Shown here piece after piece: positions 36,946 to 46,144 of a stretch of 64,000 nucleotides of DNA (its first letter is position 1; every line of letters starts with the position of its first letter). Location of the stretch: the NCBI GenBank assembly GCA_045542735.1, contig JAZQLQ010000015.1:1-64000 (forward strand), given 5' to 3'. Source of the stretch: UBA2882 sp045542735 (GTDB lineage: Bacteria; Bacillota; Clostridia; Lachnospirales; Lachnospiraceae). The position numbers and the translations under genes are program-made. A model generated the notes under the pieces. The model was given only the letters and a program-made list of their open reading frames with translations, was not told where the DNA came from and searched no databases.

Positions 36946-37955
36946 GTAAACAGGAAGTAAATGTAACGCCCATCGACTTTGTCGTGATTTGGGTGGATGG
37001 TGCAGATCCGCAATGGCGCGAACAGAAAAAACAATATTTGCCGAAATCTTCATTTGAAGATGATAAAGAGGTGCGCTATCGTGACTGGGACAATCTGCAA
37101 TATTGGTTTCGTGCGGTGGAAGCCTACACACCGTGGGTAAGAACGATTCACTTTGTTACATGGGGGCATCTGCCCCAGTGGCTCAAGACGGATCATCCCA
37201 AGCTTCATATTGTAAATCACAAGGATTTTATACCGGAAGAGTATTTACCCACCTTTAATTCCCATACCATTGAATTGAATCTTCATCGGATTGAAGGCTT
37301 GGCTGAGCAATTTGTGTATTTCAATGATGACATGTTTATTAATAAGCCAATGAAACCGGAGGATTTTTTCAGACAGGGCTTACCCTGTGATGTATTTGCC
37401 ATGGACTGTATTTATTTTGGTAAAGACAGTGCAGGACCCTACAACGGAAACAACATGACAGTGATTAACAAAAATGTGAAAAAAAAGCAAATGCTCAAAA
37501 AGCATTGGAAAAAATGGTTCCGTTTACGTTATAGTCTGAAGTTTATATATCGTACCGTAGTATTGATGCCATGGCCGTGGTTTCCGGGATTTTTGTATCA
37601 GCATTTACCCAATTCCTTTTTGAAAACTACGTTTGAAGCGGTATGGGAAAAGGAGCCTGAAATACTTCATGAGACCTGCATGTGTAAATTACGTAGTACC
37701 ACTAACGTGAATCAGTGGGTGATGAAATACTGGCAATTGGCAACGGGTAACTTTTATCCGAGGAAAAAGAAGATAGGGAAATGTTATCATATCCGGACTG
37801 GGATTGATGACTTACTGGACTCTATCCGGACAGGCGAGGATGCCATGATCTGTATTAATGACACCATGGATACAACGGATTTTGAGGATAAGAAAAAAGC
37901 AGTGATTGATGCTTTCCAAATAAGGTTAAAGGAAAAATCTACATTTGAAATATAG
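36942..37955 (+). CDS. Stealth-family sugar-phosphate transferase (first copy)
   Basis: A 337-residue protein of the Stealth family, which transfers sugar-1-phosphate units in capsule synthesis. Conserved region 1 is IDFVVIWVDGADPQWREQK. Region 2 includes YRDWDNLQYWFRAVE, PWVRTIHFVTWGHLPQWL and FIPEEYLPTFNSHTIELNLH, followed by QFVYFNDDMFI. The later regions end near CINDTMD. Together with the second Stealth gene at 40.97 kb it suggests a polymer with phosphodiester-linked sugars. The overlap with the ABC ATPase indicates co-translation. Confidence 0.92.
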   Translation: MSKQEVNVTPIDFVVIWVDGADPQWREQKKQYLPKSSFEDDKEVRYRDWDNLQYWFRAVEAYTPWVRTIHFVTWGHLPQWLKTDHPKLHIVNHKDFIPEEYLPTFNSHTIELNLHRIEGLAEQFVYFNDDMFINKPMKPEDFFRQGLPCDVFAMDCIYFGKDSAGPYNGNNMTVINKNVKKKQMLKKHWKKWFRLRYSLKFIYRTVVLMPWPWFPGFLYQHLPNSFLKTTFEAVWEKEPEILHETCMCKLRSTTNVNQWVMKYWQLATGNFYPRKKKIGKCYHIRTGIDDLLDSIRTGEDAMICINDTMDTTDFEDKKKAVIDAFQIRLKEKSTFEI

Positions 37956-37972
37956 TGTAAGATGGATAATGT

Positions 37973-40237
37973 ATGAAAAAGTATATTTGGTTGTTTGGTG
38001 AAAATGTAGGACAGACAGCTGACAATAACAGCTTTTATTTGTGGAAACATTTAGTAAACAAACAAGATGATATCGAAAAATATTTTATAATGGAGAAAAA
38101 TCCGGCAACATTGGCGGTTTATCGCACGATGGATGCAAAGAGCAAACAATACGTTGTCTGGAGAAATTCCGGAAAGCACTTTGAGTTGTATTTTAAGGCG
38201 GATATGTTTTTTGTATCCTTGAGCTATCGTGATGTACGTCCGGAAAAATACCTGTTCCGTGAGTTTAATTTCCTCACAGAGACTCCTATTGTATATTTAC
38301 AACATGGAACGCTCGGTATGAAGAAAATCGGTTATAAAGGTGACAGTTACAATAATAACCTGTTCCGTTTTCTCTATTACAATCCGCTGATTAAAGACCA
38401 ATTGATAGAAGAGCACGATTTCAAAGATTATCAGCTTTGTTATGGCGAATATCATCCCCGCTATCAGGAATTGTTGAAACGAAGCGAGGCGAACAAAGGG
38501 CAAGAGAAAGACATTCTGTGGTTTTTGACATGGCGTGAGTACAGAAAAGAGGAATACGGCAATCAAAAACTGTATTTGACAGTCAAATATATTTTGTCTC
38601 ATCCGAAGTTGCACAAATATCTGGAAGAACATAATTGTAATTTCAAGTTGTGTCTACATCGTGGATTTCAGGCATCGGAGTTAGATAATCTGCAGCAGGA
38701 ATCTATCCATCCCAATATCAAGATACTGTATGCAAATCAGATCAACGTGATGGATGAGCTTGCCCAAAGTAAATTGTTGATTACAGACTATTCTTCTGTG
38801 GGATTTGATTTTAGCTTCCTAGGTAAACCTGTTTTATTATACATGCCTGATTTGGCGGAATATGAGAAGCATAGGGAGTTTTATTGTGATACAGAGGAAC
38901 TGAAAAATCATAGCATTCAAAATGCGTCCAAGTTAATTCAGTCGATTATCACAGAAGATTATGATAAAAATGATTTCTTCTGTAAGAGACTGCCGCAGGA
39001 TATAGACTATGAGTATGTGAGAAACGGTAAACATATGGACCGTTTATATGAAGAGTTTGCAGATATGCAACATCATAAGATTACATTCTTGGGTTATAAT
39101 TTTTACGGAATTGGCGGAACGGTCATCGCTACACGGGCATTGGCGGAAGCGTTGTTGGAAAAAGGCTATTTGGTGCAGTTGCAGTCCCTTGTGCAGCGGA
39201 CAAAAGCCCAATATGTGCCATATGGATTGAACATGAAGGCGTTTTATTCATCCAATCGTAACAATCTCCGCAATCGTTTGAAAAGATGCCTGTTTCGTGG
39301 ACAGAAACATCTCTATGGGCATCTGAAATATGATAAAGACCGGGAGGTGCTCAGTCCTTATGCCGGATATGGTTTAAAAAAATGGCTACAGAGCACAAAC
39401 AGTGAGACAGTTATTTCTACAAGAGAATCTTTACACCTGTTTTTGGCGGATGCAACATCAGAGATGATTAAAAATAAAATTTATTTTTATCATTGCCAGG
39501 CAGCAGTGTTGGAGCAAATTTTCCCCGGCTGTATGGAGCGATTAAAAGAAAAAGATATTGAAAAAGCTGTGTTTGTCAGTGAAACGAACAAGCAGGACTT
39601 GGAAACTATCCATGGATACCATCATTACAATCAAAGTCTTGTACTGGGTAATGCATTGGATTCGTCCCGTATGATTAAGCGTGACGAAATCTGTGGTGTG
39701 GAAGAAAAAGACGTCTATCGTGGCATATATCTGATACGCCTTGGCAAAGAGCGAAAAGCGGATATTGATAATCTGCTGGATTATGGACGCTATTTAAAGG
39801 AAAAACAATGCCGGTCTATAGTCATTGACGTATATGGAAAAGGGGATTTACAGGAAGAGTTTTACACAACTATTTTGGAAGAAGAACTGGAGTTATATAT
39901 TAATTATTGCGGATTTATAGAAAATCCCAAGGAAGTCTTTGCAGAGCATGATGCTGTGGTGGATTTCTCCAAAGCACATTCCTTTGGTATGCCCTATATT
40001 GAAGGTGTATTGAACGGTAAACCGGTGTTTTGTATGGAGAATACAGGTTCCTTGGAGGTTATGGCACAGATTCCCGATGCCTATATCCGTTCCTTTGATG
40101 ATTTGACAGAAAAAATGCTAAACCTTCCCAAATGGACAAAGGAAGAACTGGAGAGAAACTATGATTTAATTACTGCGCAATATTCCAGAGATGTTGTGGG
40201 TGATAAGTTGTTGCAATATATCAATGGGGAGAAGTAG
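37973..40237 (+). CDS. CDP-glycerol glycerophosphotransferase / GT4 fusion
   Basis: A 754-residue two-domain enzyme. Residues 1 to about 360 are a TagB/TagF-like domain, with LQHGTLGMKKIGYKGDSY, FLTWREYRKEEYG, and the diagnostic ITDYSSVGFDFSFLGKPVLLY. About 365-754 is a GT-B glycosyltransferase of the GT4 type (FLGYNFYGIGGTVIATRAL, then VIDVYGKGDLQEEF and FSKAHSFGMPYIEGVLNGKP). It could add both a glycerol- or ribitol-phosphate and a sugar during polymer growth. No CDP-glycerol synthase is in the window. It sits between two Stealth genes. Confidence 0.88.
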   Translation: MKKYIWLFGENVGQTADNNSFYLWKHLVNKQDDIEKYFIMEKNPATLAVYRTMDAKSKQYVVWRNSGKHFELYFKADMFFVSLSYRDVRPEKYLFREFNFLTETPIVYLQHGTLGMKKIGYKGDSYNNNLFRFLYYNPLIKDQLIEEHDFKDYQLCYGEYHPRYQELLKRSEANKGQEKDILWFLTWREYRKEEYGNQKLYLTVKYILSHPKLHKYLEEHNCNFKLCLHRGFQASELDNLQQESIHPNIKILYANQINVMDELAQSKLLITDYSSVGFDFSFLGKPVLLYMPDLAEYEKHREFYCDTEELKNHSIQNASKLIQSIITEDYDKNDFFCKRLPQDIDYEYVRNGKHMDRLYEEFADMQHHKITFLGYNFYGIGGTVIATRALAEALLEKGYLVQLQSLVQRTKAQYVPYGLNMKAFYSSNRNNLRNRLKRCLFRGQKHLYGHLKYDKDREVLSPYAGYGLKKWLQSTNSETVISTRESLHLFLADATSEMIKNKIYFYHCQAAVLEQIFPGCMERLKEKDIEKAVFVSETNKQDLETIHGYHHYNQSLVLGNALDSSRMIKRDEICGVEEKDVYRGIYLIRLGKERKADIDNLLDYGRYLKEKQCRSIVIDVYGKGDLQEEFYTTILEEELELYINYCGFIENPKEVFAEHDAVVDFSKAHSFGMPYIEGVLNGKPVFCMENTGSLEVMAQIPDAYIRSFDDLTEKMLNLPKWTKEELERNYDLITAQYSRDVVGDKLLQYINGEK

Positions 40238-40238
40238 T

Positions 40239-40982
40239 ATGCGAACAGGTCGTGTGTTAGGAATGGAAATCCAAGCGGCTACGCTCGGTCAGGCGGTAAA
40301 ATCTTTGTGTGAATATTTACCCAAGTTGCAGGGAAAGTACATAACCTTTGTCAATGTACATACACTTGTGACGGCGAAGGAAGATGCGCGGTATGAGCAA
40401 GTGCAAAAGGAAGCGGCAATGAGTTTTGCGGATGGTTATCCGATAGCGCGCTATCAGCGGCAGCATGGATATCCCAAGGCAGAGCGGGTAGCCGGACCTG
40501 ATGTTATGGCGGGGATTTTTGCCGAATCTGCAGTCAAAGGTTATAGACATTACTTTTATGGAAGTAATCCGGAAACCCTCCAAAAACTGCAAAAGAGACT
40601 TTGCAAAAAATATCCCGGTATTCAAATTGTGGGAGCCTATGCACCGGATAAAAATCTGAATGTAGAGACAACGGATTTTACCTATGATTATGCTTGTATT
40701 AATCGGAAAAATCCTGATTTTATATGGATTGGACTTGGAGCTCCCAAGCAAGAGTATTGGATGCAAAAGGCAGCAGGGCAAGTCAACGGTGTGATGCTTG
40801 GTGTGGGCGCCGGGTTTGATTTTATTGCCGGTGTCAGAAAAAGAGCACCACGTATGATGCAAAAGCTGGGCTTAGAGTGGTTATATCGTCTTCTGCAAGA
40901 GCCACGGCGACTTGGAGGAAGATATATAAAAACAAATATAAAGTTTATAGGAATGTGTATAAAGGAAAAACTATGCAAGTAA
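40239..40982 (+). CDS. WecG/TagA/CpsF-family glycosyltransferase (GT26)
   Basis: A 247-residue GT26 enzyme. It shows VNVHTLVTAKEDARYEQV, ADGYPIARYQRQHGYPKAERVAGPDVM, YFYGSNPETLQKLQKRL, PDFIWIGLGAPKQEYWM and GVGAGFDFIAGVRKRAPRMMQ. These are the family landmarks. In teichoic-acid pathways TagA adds ManNAc to a lipid-linked amino sugar. A similar linkage-unit role is likely here. The ATG at 40239 stands one base after the previous stop, with GGGGAGA upstream; the longer upstream frame is rejected. Confidence 0.92.
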   Translation: MRTGRVLGMEIQAATLGQAVKSLCEYLPKLQGKYITFVNVHTLVTAKEDARYEQVQKEAAMSFADGYPIARYQRQHGYPKAERVAGPDVMAGIFAESAVKGYRHYFYGSNPETLQKLQKRLCKKYPGIQIVGAYAPDKNLNVETTDFTYDYACINRKNPDFIWIGLGAPKQEYWMQKAAGQVNGVMLGVGAGFDFIAGVRKRAPRMMQKLGLEWLYRLLQEPRRLGGRYIKTNIKFIGMCIKEKLCK

Positions 40983-41953
40983 ATGGAATTGATTTTGTCA
41001 TCACCTGGGTAGATGGTGGCGATGACAAATGGCGGCAGAAAAAAAGTGCATATGTGACGAATAAGGAAGAAGATAGGGAGTCCTATTATCGTGATTGGGG
41101 GTTACTTCCGTATTTGTTCCGTAGTATTGAAACATATGTTCCATGGGTGAGAAAAGTCTATCTGGTTACAGATGGACAGATTCCCAAGTGGATTAATATG
41201 GGCCATCCCAAACTGGTGATTGTCGATCACAAGGATTTTATTCCCGAGGAATATCTGCCTACGTTTAACTCGCATACCATTGAACTCAATCTGCATAGAA
41301 TAGAAGGATTGAGCGAACAGTTTGTTTATTTTAATGATGATTTCTTTTTAATGGCGCCTGTTGAGCAGAGTGATTTTTTTCAAGACGGTAAGCCGGTAGA
41401 TGAAGGCACGTTAAATGGAATCAATGGCACGGATGAGGTATTTGCGTCTATCCAATTTCAAAATATGTTGCTGATGAATCGTCACTATGATATCAAAGCT
41501 TGTCGCAAACAACTGTGGAAGTGGTTACATCCGGGTTATGGATTGAATTTGGTTAGGACATTATTGTTGTTGCCTTTTCAGAGGCTACAGGGAATCTACA
41601 ATCCCCATGGGCCTATGGCGCTTTGTAAAGAGACTTGTAAGCGGTTGTGGGAGCGGGATTTTGAGGTGCTGGACCGGACTTGTAGATGTAAGATGAGAAG
41701 TGGCGAAAATGTGTCCTGCTATGTTTATCGATACGAACAACTGCTGAGTGGGGAGTTTGTACCACATAAGGCAATGAACCGATATCATTGTGTGACAGAG
41801 CCCATCCGTAAGATTCGGAAGGATATGGAGCAGGCAAAGTCCATATGCCTAAATGATGCATATATGGATGAAAAAGAATTTGCGAAAAGACGGACTGAAC
41901 TTCAAAATCTGATGAAGCGCAAATTCACACAAAAATCGCAGTATGAAAAGTAA
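40973..41953 (+). CDS. Stealth-family sugar-phosphate transferase (second copy)
   Basis: A 326-residue Stealth protein, paralogous to the one at 36.9 kb. Region 1 is IDFVITWVDGGDDKWRQKK. Region 2 includes YYRDWGLLPYLFRSIE, FIPEEYLPTFNSHTIELNLH and QFVYFNDDFFL. The centre (about 150-260) is more diverged than the ends, suggesting a different donor or acceptor. The ATG at 40973 overlaps the TagA-like gene by ten bases with AAAGGAA upstream. The longer frame from 40877 lacks a ribosome binding site and lies inside the neighbour. Confidence 0.92.
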   Translation: MQVNGIDFVITWVDGGDDKWRQKKSAYVTNKEEDRESYYRDWGLLPYLFRSIETYVPWVRKVYLVTDGQIPKWINMGHPKLVIVDHKDFIPEEYLPTFNSHTIELNLHRIEGLSEQFVYFNDDFFLMAPVEQSDFFQDGKPVDEGTLNGINGTDEVFASIQFQNMLLMNRHYDIKACRKQLWKWLHPGYGLNLVRTLLLLPFQRLQGIYNPHGPMALCKETCKRLWERDFEVLDRTCRCKMRSGENVSCYVYRYEQLLSGEFVPHKAMNRYHCVTEPIRKIRKDMEQAKSICLNDAYMDEKEFAKRRTELQNLMKRKFTQKSQYEK

Positions 41954-41971
41954 TATTCGGAGGAATCCCTT

Positions 41972-43576
41972 ATGTCCAATAAGTTGACATCAAAAGCAAA
42001 AAGTCAGAAGAAAAAACAAGATGATAACGGCGCAGAAATAGCAAAGAGCGTCATCGAATATATCTTAGCGGTAGTAGGTATTGCCCTTTGTGTGCTGGTT
42101 CCCCTTTACTTAAAAAACGGATATTATGGCGTAGGTAATGCAAAATATGAATTGTATAAGAGTATTATGCTGGTGGCAACAGTTGCACTTGTCTTTATGA
42201 GTCTGGTGTATTGGATGATGCAAAGCGGATTTGGCAAAGGAAAAGTGCTGGACACCGATTGGTATGTGATTGCGTTTTTGTCGTTGAGTTTAATGTCGGC
42301 AGTGGTTGGCGGTAACTTTGCGGCCTGTGTCACCGGATATAATGGTTGGTATATGGGATTGTTGGCATTGGCTAGTTTTGGGTTGCTATATTACTATTTT
42401 TCCAGATTTGGAAAGTATTTTAAGATAGTGCTGCTTTGCCTTTGTGGTGTTTCTCTGATTACTTATGTCATCGGTATATTACATAGACTGCTGATTGATG
42501 TGATTGGCAGTTACGAAGGAATTGCAGATACATATAAAAACCAGTTTTTATCCACGTTGGGACAGGCGACCTGGTATAGTAGCTTTTTATGTACTGTGTT
42601 GCCACTGGGGATTGCCCTGTTTTGGTGTGCGCGTAAAAGAAACCAGCGGATTGTGGGCGGCGTTTTTTCCTTTCTTGGATTTGCTACTTTAGTGACTCAG
42701 GGAAGTGATAGTGCCTATGTGGCATTAGCCGGATTTATGTTGGTGTTTTTCTGGTTCTCGATTACCTCTGTAGAGAGAATGGAACGGTTTATGGAAATCC
42801 TTCTCTTGTTTGTAGGGGCAACCAGATTTATGAATCTTGCGTTTTTGATTCATCCCAATCCGATTTTGGACTTAGACACATTAAGTAGTTTTCTGGTATT
42901 CAATCCTTTGATGTGGGGCGTGCTGTTGATAGTCGCGTTACTATGGGCTCTCAGTTTCATTGGATGCAAAAAACAGATTTATTCCGTAAAGATAGGAAAA
43001 ATATGTCGGAGCATCGTATTTGCGATGGTAGGATTGGGTATTGTGGCAGCAGTCCTGATCTTATATCTGGGTGCGCATGGAAACCTGCCCGGTGCATTAG
43101 AAGCAGTTGCTTCCAAGGTTCCCTATCTGAAATGGTCGGATAATTGGGGAAACGGACGTGGAAGGACATGGGCGTTTAGCTGGCAGATGTTTATGGATAT
43201 GAATTTTGGTCATAAGTTGTTAGGCGTGGGTCCGGATGGCTATGCACCATATGCATACTCCTTTTACCAAGAACGGTTAGCGGAACTGTGGGGAGAGCGT
43301 ACACTGACAAATGCCCACAATGAATGGATGAATGCACTGATTTGCTACGGATTGTTTGGCGCAACTGTTTATATCGGTATCTTCATTACAGCCATCAGGC
43401 AATTTGTGAAAGACTGGATGAATAACCCCATGATGATTGGTTTTGTTGCCTGTATTGTTTCATACATGTGCCACAATTTCTTCTGTTATCAGCAGGTGTG
43501 CTGTACACCGTTTATTTTTATCATTATAGGATGTGGAATTTATATCATGAGAGAAAAGGGAACTAACGAAAGTTAG
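41972..43576 (+). CDS. O-antigen ligase/polymerase-like membrane protein (Wzy/WaaL)
   Basis: A 534-residue polytopic membrane protein with about twelve hydrophobic segments. A long external loop before the last helices contains LGVGPDGYAPYAY and LTNAHNEWMNALICYGLFGA, the pattern of the O-antigen ligase/polymerase family. It would polymerise repeat units or attach the polymer to an acceptor outside the membrane. The N-terminal tail is lysine-rich. AATATTCGGAGGAA precedes the ATG. It is the last gene of the phosphopolymer operon and ends in a shared terminator. Confidence 0.85.
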   Translation: MSNKLTSKAKSQKKKQDDNGAEIAKSVIEYILAVVGIALCVLVPLYLKNGYYGVGNAKYELYKSIMLVATVALVFMSLVYWMMQSGFGKGKVLDTDWYVIAFLSLSLMSAVVGGNFAACVTGYNGWYMGLLALASFGLLYYYFSRFGKYFKIVLLCLCGVSLITYVIGILHRLLIDVIGSYEGIADTYKNQFLSTLGQATWYSSFLCTVLPLGIALFWCARKRNQRIVGGVFSFLGFATLVTQGSDSAYVALAGFMLVFFWFSITSVERMERFMEILLLFVGATRFMNLAFLIHPNPILDLDTLSSFLVFNPLMWGVLLIVALLWALSFIGCKKQIYSVKIGKICRSIVFAMVGLGIVAAVLILYLGAHGNLPGALEAVASKVPYLKWSDNWGNGRGRTWAFSWQMFMDMNFGHKLLGVGPDGYAPYAYSFYQERLAELWGERTLTNAHNEWMNALICYGLFGATVYIGIFITAIRQFVKDWMNNPMMIGFVACIVSYMCHNFFCYQQVCCTPFIFIIIGCGIYIMREKGTNES

Positions 43577-43585
43577 TTCCCTTTG
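43556..43585. terminator. Bidirectional terminator
   Basis: A perfect GGGAACTAAC / GTTAGTTCCC stem with a GAAA loop, followed by TTT, overlaps the end of the Wzy/ligase gene. It can also serve the convergent genes on the minus strand. Confidence 0.85.
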
Positions 43586-43607
43586 TAGATTCTGTATTAG
43601 TATAAAA

Positions 43608-43895
43608 TTAATGAGGTAAAACACAGTCTAAAAATATAATGTTTCCATCTTCCATACTGACATTGCAACTTGCTGAATATGGAAATTGATTGTCTTCTGA
43701 TAATATCCATACATCTTTATTGAGGCTATAATCCGGTGCAGGAGAATCATCTACACCAACGTAACAAAATACATAACTATCTTCTTTTCCATATGCAGTT
43801 ACAGAATTGTCAGCATGTTTTTTGCAGAATTCATATCCGAGTTTTTCGATGCAGGCTTTCATACCTTTCTTTTTGGCTTCATCCATCGTTAGCAT
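43608..43895 (-). CDS. Small acidic protein, possible immunity or partner protein
   Basis: I do not recognise this 95-residue protein. It has an N-terminal helical part (MDEAKKKGMKACIEKLG) and a beta-rich remainder with several aromatic residues and cysteines, ending CVLPH. It has no signal peptide or membrane segment. The ATG at 43895 has AAGGAAGGAG upstream, so the longer frame to 43931 is rejected; this leaves 16 bp to the preceding JAMM-like gene. Size, tight coupling and position after a possible toxin are like immunity genes of polymorphic toxin systems, but this is inference. Confidence 0.6.
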   Translation of the reverse strand: MLTMDEAKKKGMKACIEKLGYEFCKKHADNSVTAYGKEDSYVFCYVGVDDSPAPDYSLNKDVWILSEDNQFPYSASCNVSMEDGNIIFLDCVLPH

Positions 43896-43911
43896 ATCTT
43901 TTTCTCCTTCC

Positions 43912-44391
43912 TTAAGAAAATAAATCATCAAACATATTTGCGGTAAAAGTTCGTTCTTTGCCTGTCACAGAAGAAACGATACAACTATTTTTTTGCCCTA
44001 TTTGTTTCAAAAAATTCCTGTCATCTTTTGATGGGATTATTTTTTCGGCATCGGGATGAGTGTGGGCAATTAACTTTAACTTTCCACTTTTCAGTAACTC
44101 TACCATATTATTATCAAAAATACAATGTCTTTCTGTACCGTGGAACAAAATATCGTTAGATTTTCCTCTCAAAATAGCGAATTCGTGATTGGTATATGCA
44201 GATAAAAATGCAATATCTTTAGTGGTTAAATAATTTTTCTTAAATATACACCAATTGCCTGGATTAGGCACTTTTTCCAACATTTTTGTCCGACGTACAT
44301 TTAGACCGGCTTCGCCGTTTTTTATACTTTTTAAGGATGTCATATATGATTTGTCTGAAGAAAGCAAGAATTGATTATAGATATTGAACAT
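43912..44391 (-). CDS. JAMM/JAB-like metalloprotease-fold protein (possible toxin domain)
   Basis: A 159-residue protein. The stretch LIAHTHPDAEKIIPSKDD resembles the JAMM zinc motif (HxHP, then S and D), with the Ser shifted by one residue relative to the usual spacing. An upstream Glu in NHEFAIL could be the catalytic acid. The chain continues GQKNSCIVSSVTG, as in JAB-type domains. AAAGGAATCTCA precedes the ATG, so it is a complete small gene rather than a cut-off C-terminus. It could act as a deubiquitinase-like peptidase or as a polymorphic-toxin tip; the small following gene may protect against it. Confidence 0.5.
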   Translation of the reverse strand: MFNIYNQFLLSSDKSYMTSLKSIKNGEAGLNVRRTKMLEKVPNPGNWCIFKKNYLTTKDIAFLSAYTNHEFAILRGKSNDILFHGTERHCIFDNNMVELLKSGKLKLIAHTHPDAEKIIPSKDDRNFLKQIGQKNSCIVSSVTGKERTFTANMFDDLFS

Positions 44392-44542
44392 TTGAGATTC
44401 CTTTACTGGGATGCTAAAAAGAATAGTGACAGATATGTAATAGATGTGTATTGCGTAAAATAATTGAAAATAACTACAAAAATTCTAGTTTAAAATTGTG
44501 ATATTGTCAATTTGGCATATTTCACAAAAAATCGGTCGCCTG

Positions 44543-46027
44543 CTATTTGGCAACCGATTCTTTTCTGACTTCGATAATCATATCTGCTCTTTGTCTTAAG
44601 AAATCTATTTCCTCTTTCGGACGGGAAGTGTTTAATATGTATTTTCTACGTTTATCAAAGACAATAGTGATTCGTTTGGTATAAGGTCCGGTGGGTGTGC
44701 TATATTCATCAATAATATAGGTCGCGCGGTATTTACGGACCAACTCAAAGATTGTCATCAATCCAATACCACTACCACCATCTGCTTCATGGGTAGTGTG
44801 TTTCTGAATACCTAAATCCAACAATACTTCTTTGGTAAACGGAATACCACTGTCATACACATAAATTGCCAGGTGTTTTCCGAAATAGCCAATGACAAAA
44901 TATACGTTGCTGCCGTGATTGTAGGTATTGGCAATGATAGCATTTTCCAACATATCAGCAGCAAGAGTCTTTAAATCTTCTTCCTCAATAGTGCGTTCCA
45001 CCAAATCAGCAATACCGGGATCACCCGAAGCCGATAATACAATGTCTTTGGACATTGCCTTTTCTTGCATATATGTCAATACATTATCTAAATAGGGAAT
45101 ACCTGTACTGATAAGTTTGGCAGTACATTTCTGGTCTTGTTGCTTCAAAATACCCTTACGGCTCGCGGCTTCTTTGTTAAGCTCAGCCATGAGCTCTTGT
45201 CCACGCGCTTTCATTTCAGGTGATGCATCCGAAAACTCTGTCAAGAATGATTCCACAGATAGCAACATGGCAGGAACGAGTTTGTTATCTCTATGTACAA
45301 TCTTGGCAAGTTCGTCTTTATCTTCAGCTAGTTTCTTATATTCTTCTTCGAGTTCCTCAACATGTTCAGTGAGAATATCGATATCGCGGTCACGGAGCTT
45401 GTCGCGATAGGTGCGGGTGAGGCTATTTTGCCAATAAGAGAAAAAGAAAATCGCAAATAGGAAAGCGATGAAATATAACAAAATGAATAAATTGGTTTTT
45501 ACTGGTTCGCTTAGTGTCATGTATATAAATAGTATTAAAAAGCATAAAATTAATAAAGGGATATTGTTTGTACTGTTTTTTACAAAGGGCATACCTTTGC
45601 GTAAACGTTTATGCTTGAAAAGTAAAAAAGATAATATTAAGTGCATGATACATGTCGATATGTGTATAAACACACGGAATGATGTATATGTGGAAAAGTT
45701 AAAACATATCATAGTTAATAAACCTATAAATAATGCGCAAAAATAAAACATTGCATAACTTAAAGTGTATGAAATGATGACTGTGATAATCGAAAACTCT
45801 ATAGAAGTTTTAAAATATATAACACAGAACGCAAGTGATACAGCAATAAAAATGAGAGGAATGGCAGTAGAGGAGTGAGGAATTAATGTGCAAAGTGATG
45901 TTGATATAGTCAATGAATATAGTATTCCCCAAAATAATTTAGGAAAAGTTATAGGAAGATTTAGAATTTTAGAAAAAATATATATTGAAGATAACGTTAA
46001 GGAAAAATAATTTATTATTAGCAACAT
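44543..46027 (-). CDS. AgrC-type GHKL sensor histidine kinase
   Basis: A 494-residue sensor kinase. Six or seven membrane helices fill residues 1 to about 205, followed by a coiled coil (about 215-265). The H-box is in AKIVHRDNKLVPAM, and a GHKL ATPase domain has N-box MLENAIIAN, G1 VYDSGIPF and G2 GGSGIGLMTIFEL. This is the layout of peptide-sensing AgrC/ComD-type kinases. I use the ATG at 46027 because TTTAGGAG lies eight bases before it. The divergent 19-codon peptide gene and the Spo0A-type response regulators at 47.8-49.5 kb are candidate partners. Confidence 0.87.
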   Translation of the reverse strand: MLLIINYFSLTLSSIYIFSKILNLPITFPKLFWGILYSLTISTSLCTLIPHSSTAIPLIFIAVSLAFCVIYFKTSIEFSIITVIISYTLSYAMFYFCALFIGLLTMICFNFSTYTSFRVFIHISTCIMHLILSFLLFKHKRLRKGMPFVKNSTNNIPLLILCFLILFIYMTLSEPVKTNLFILLYFIAFLFAIFFFSYWQNSLTRTYRDKLRDRDIDILTEHVEELEEEYKKLAEDKDELAKIVHRDNKLVPAMLLSVESFLTEFSDASPEMKARGQELMAELNKEAASRKGILKQQDQKCTAKLISTGIPYLDNVLTYMQEKAMSKDIVLSASGDPGIADLVERTIEEEDLKTLAADMLENAIIANTYNHGSNVYFVIGYFGKHLAIYVYDSGIPFTKEVLLDLGIQKHTTHEADGGSGIGLMTIFELVRKYRATYIIDEYSTPTGPYTKRITIVFDKRRKYILNTSRPKEEIDFLRQRADMIIEVRKESVAK

Positions 46028-46050
46028 AGATAATCTCCTAAAAATGGTCA

Positions 46051-46081
46051 AAAACCAACAACTCACAACAGAAAACCAACA
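46051..46081 (+). promoter_or_regulatory. Two direct repeats, possible response-regulator operator
   Basis: AAAACCAACA occurs at 46051-46060 and again at 46072-46081, exactly 21 bp apart, about two helical turns. The pair lies between the divergent kinase and peptide genes, in the region where a -35 element for the peptide gene would be expected. Candidate -10 elements (CATAAT at 46082-46087 and 46088-46093, TAAACT at 46097-46102) follow. AACCAACA recurs at 48700-48707, upstream of a response regulator. Confidence 0.45.
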
Positions 46082-46144
46082 CATAATCATAATGTGTAAA
46101 CTAGGGACTTTTTCTTATTATCGCCTTAAAGCGAGGTGAGAAAA

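Noticed and set aside
43912..44391. The JAMM-like gene as a C-terminal fragment of a larger broken toxin.
   Set aside because: It has its own ATG with a good Shine-Dalgarno, and no open frame with secretion or repeat domains continues upstream.
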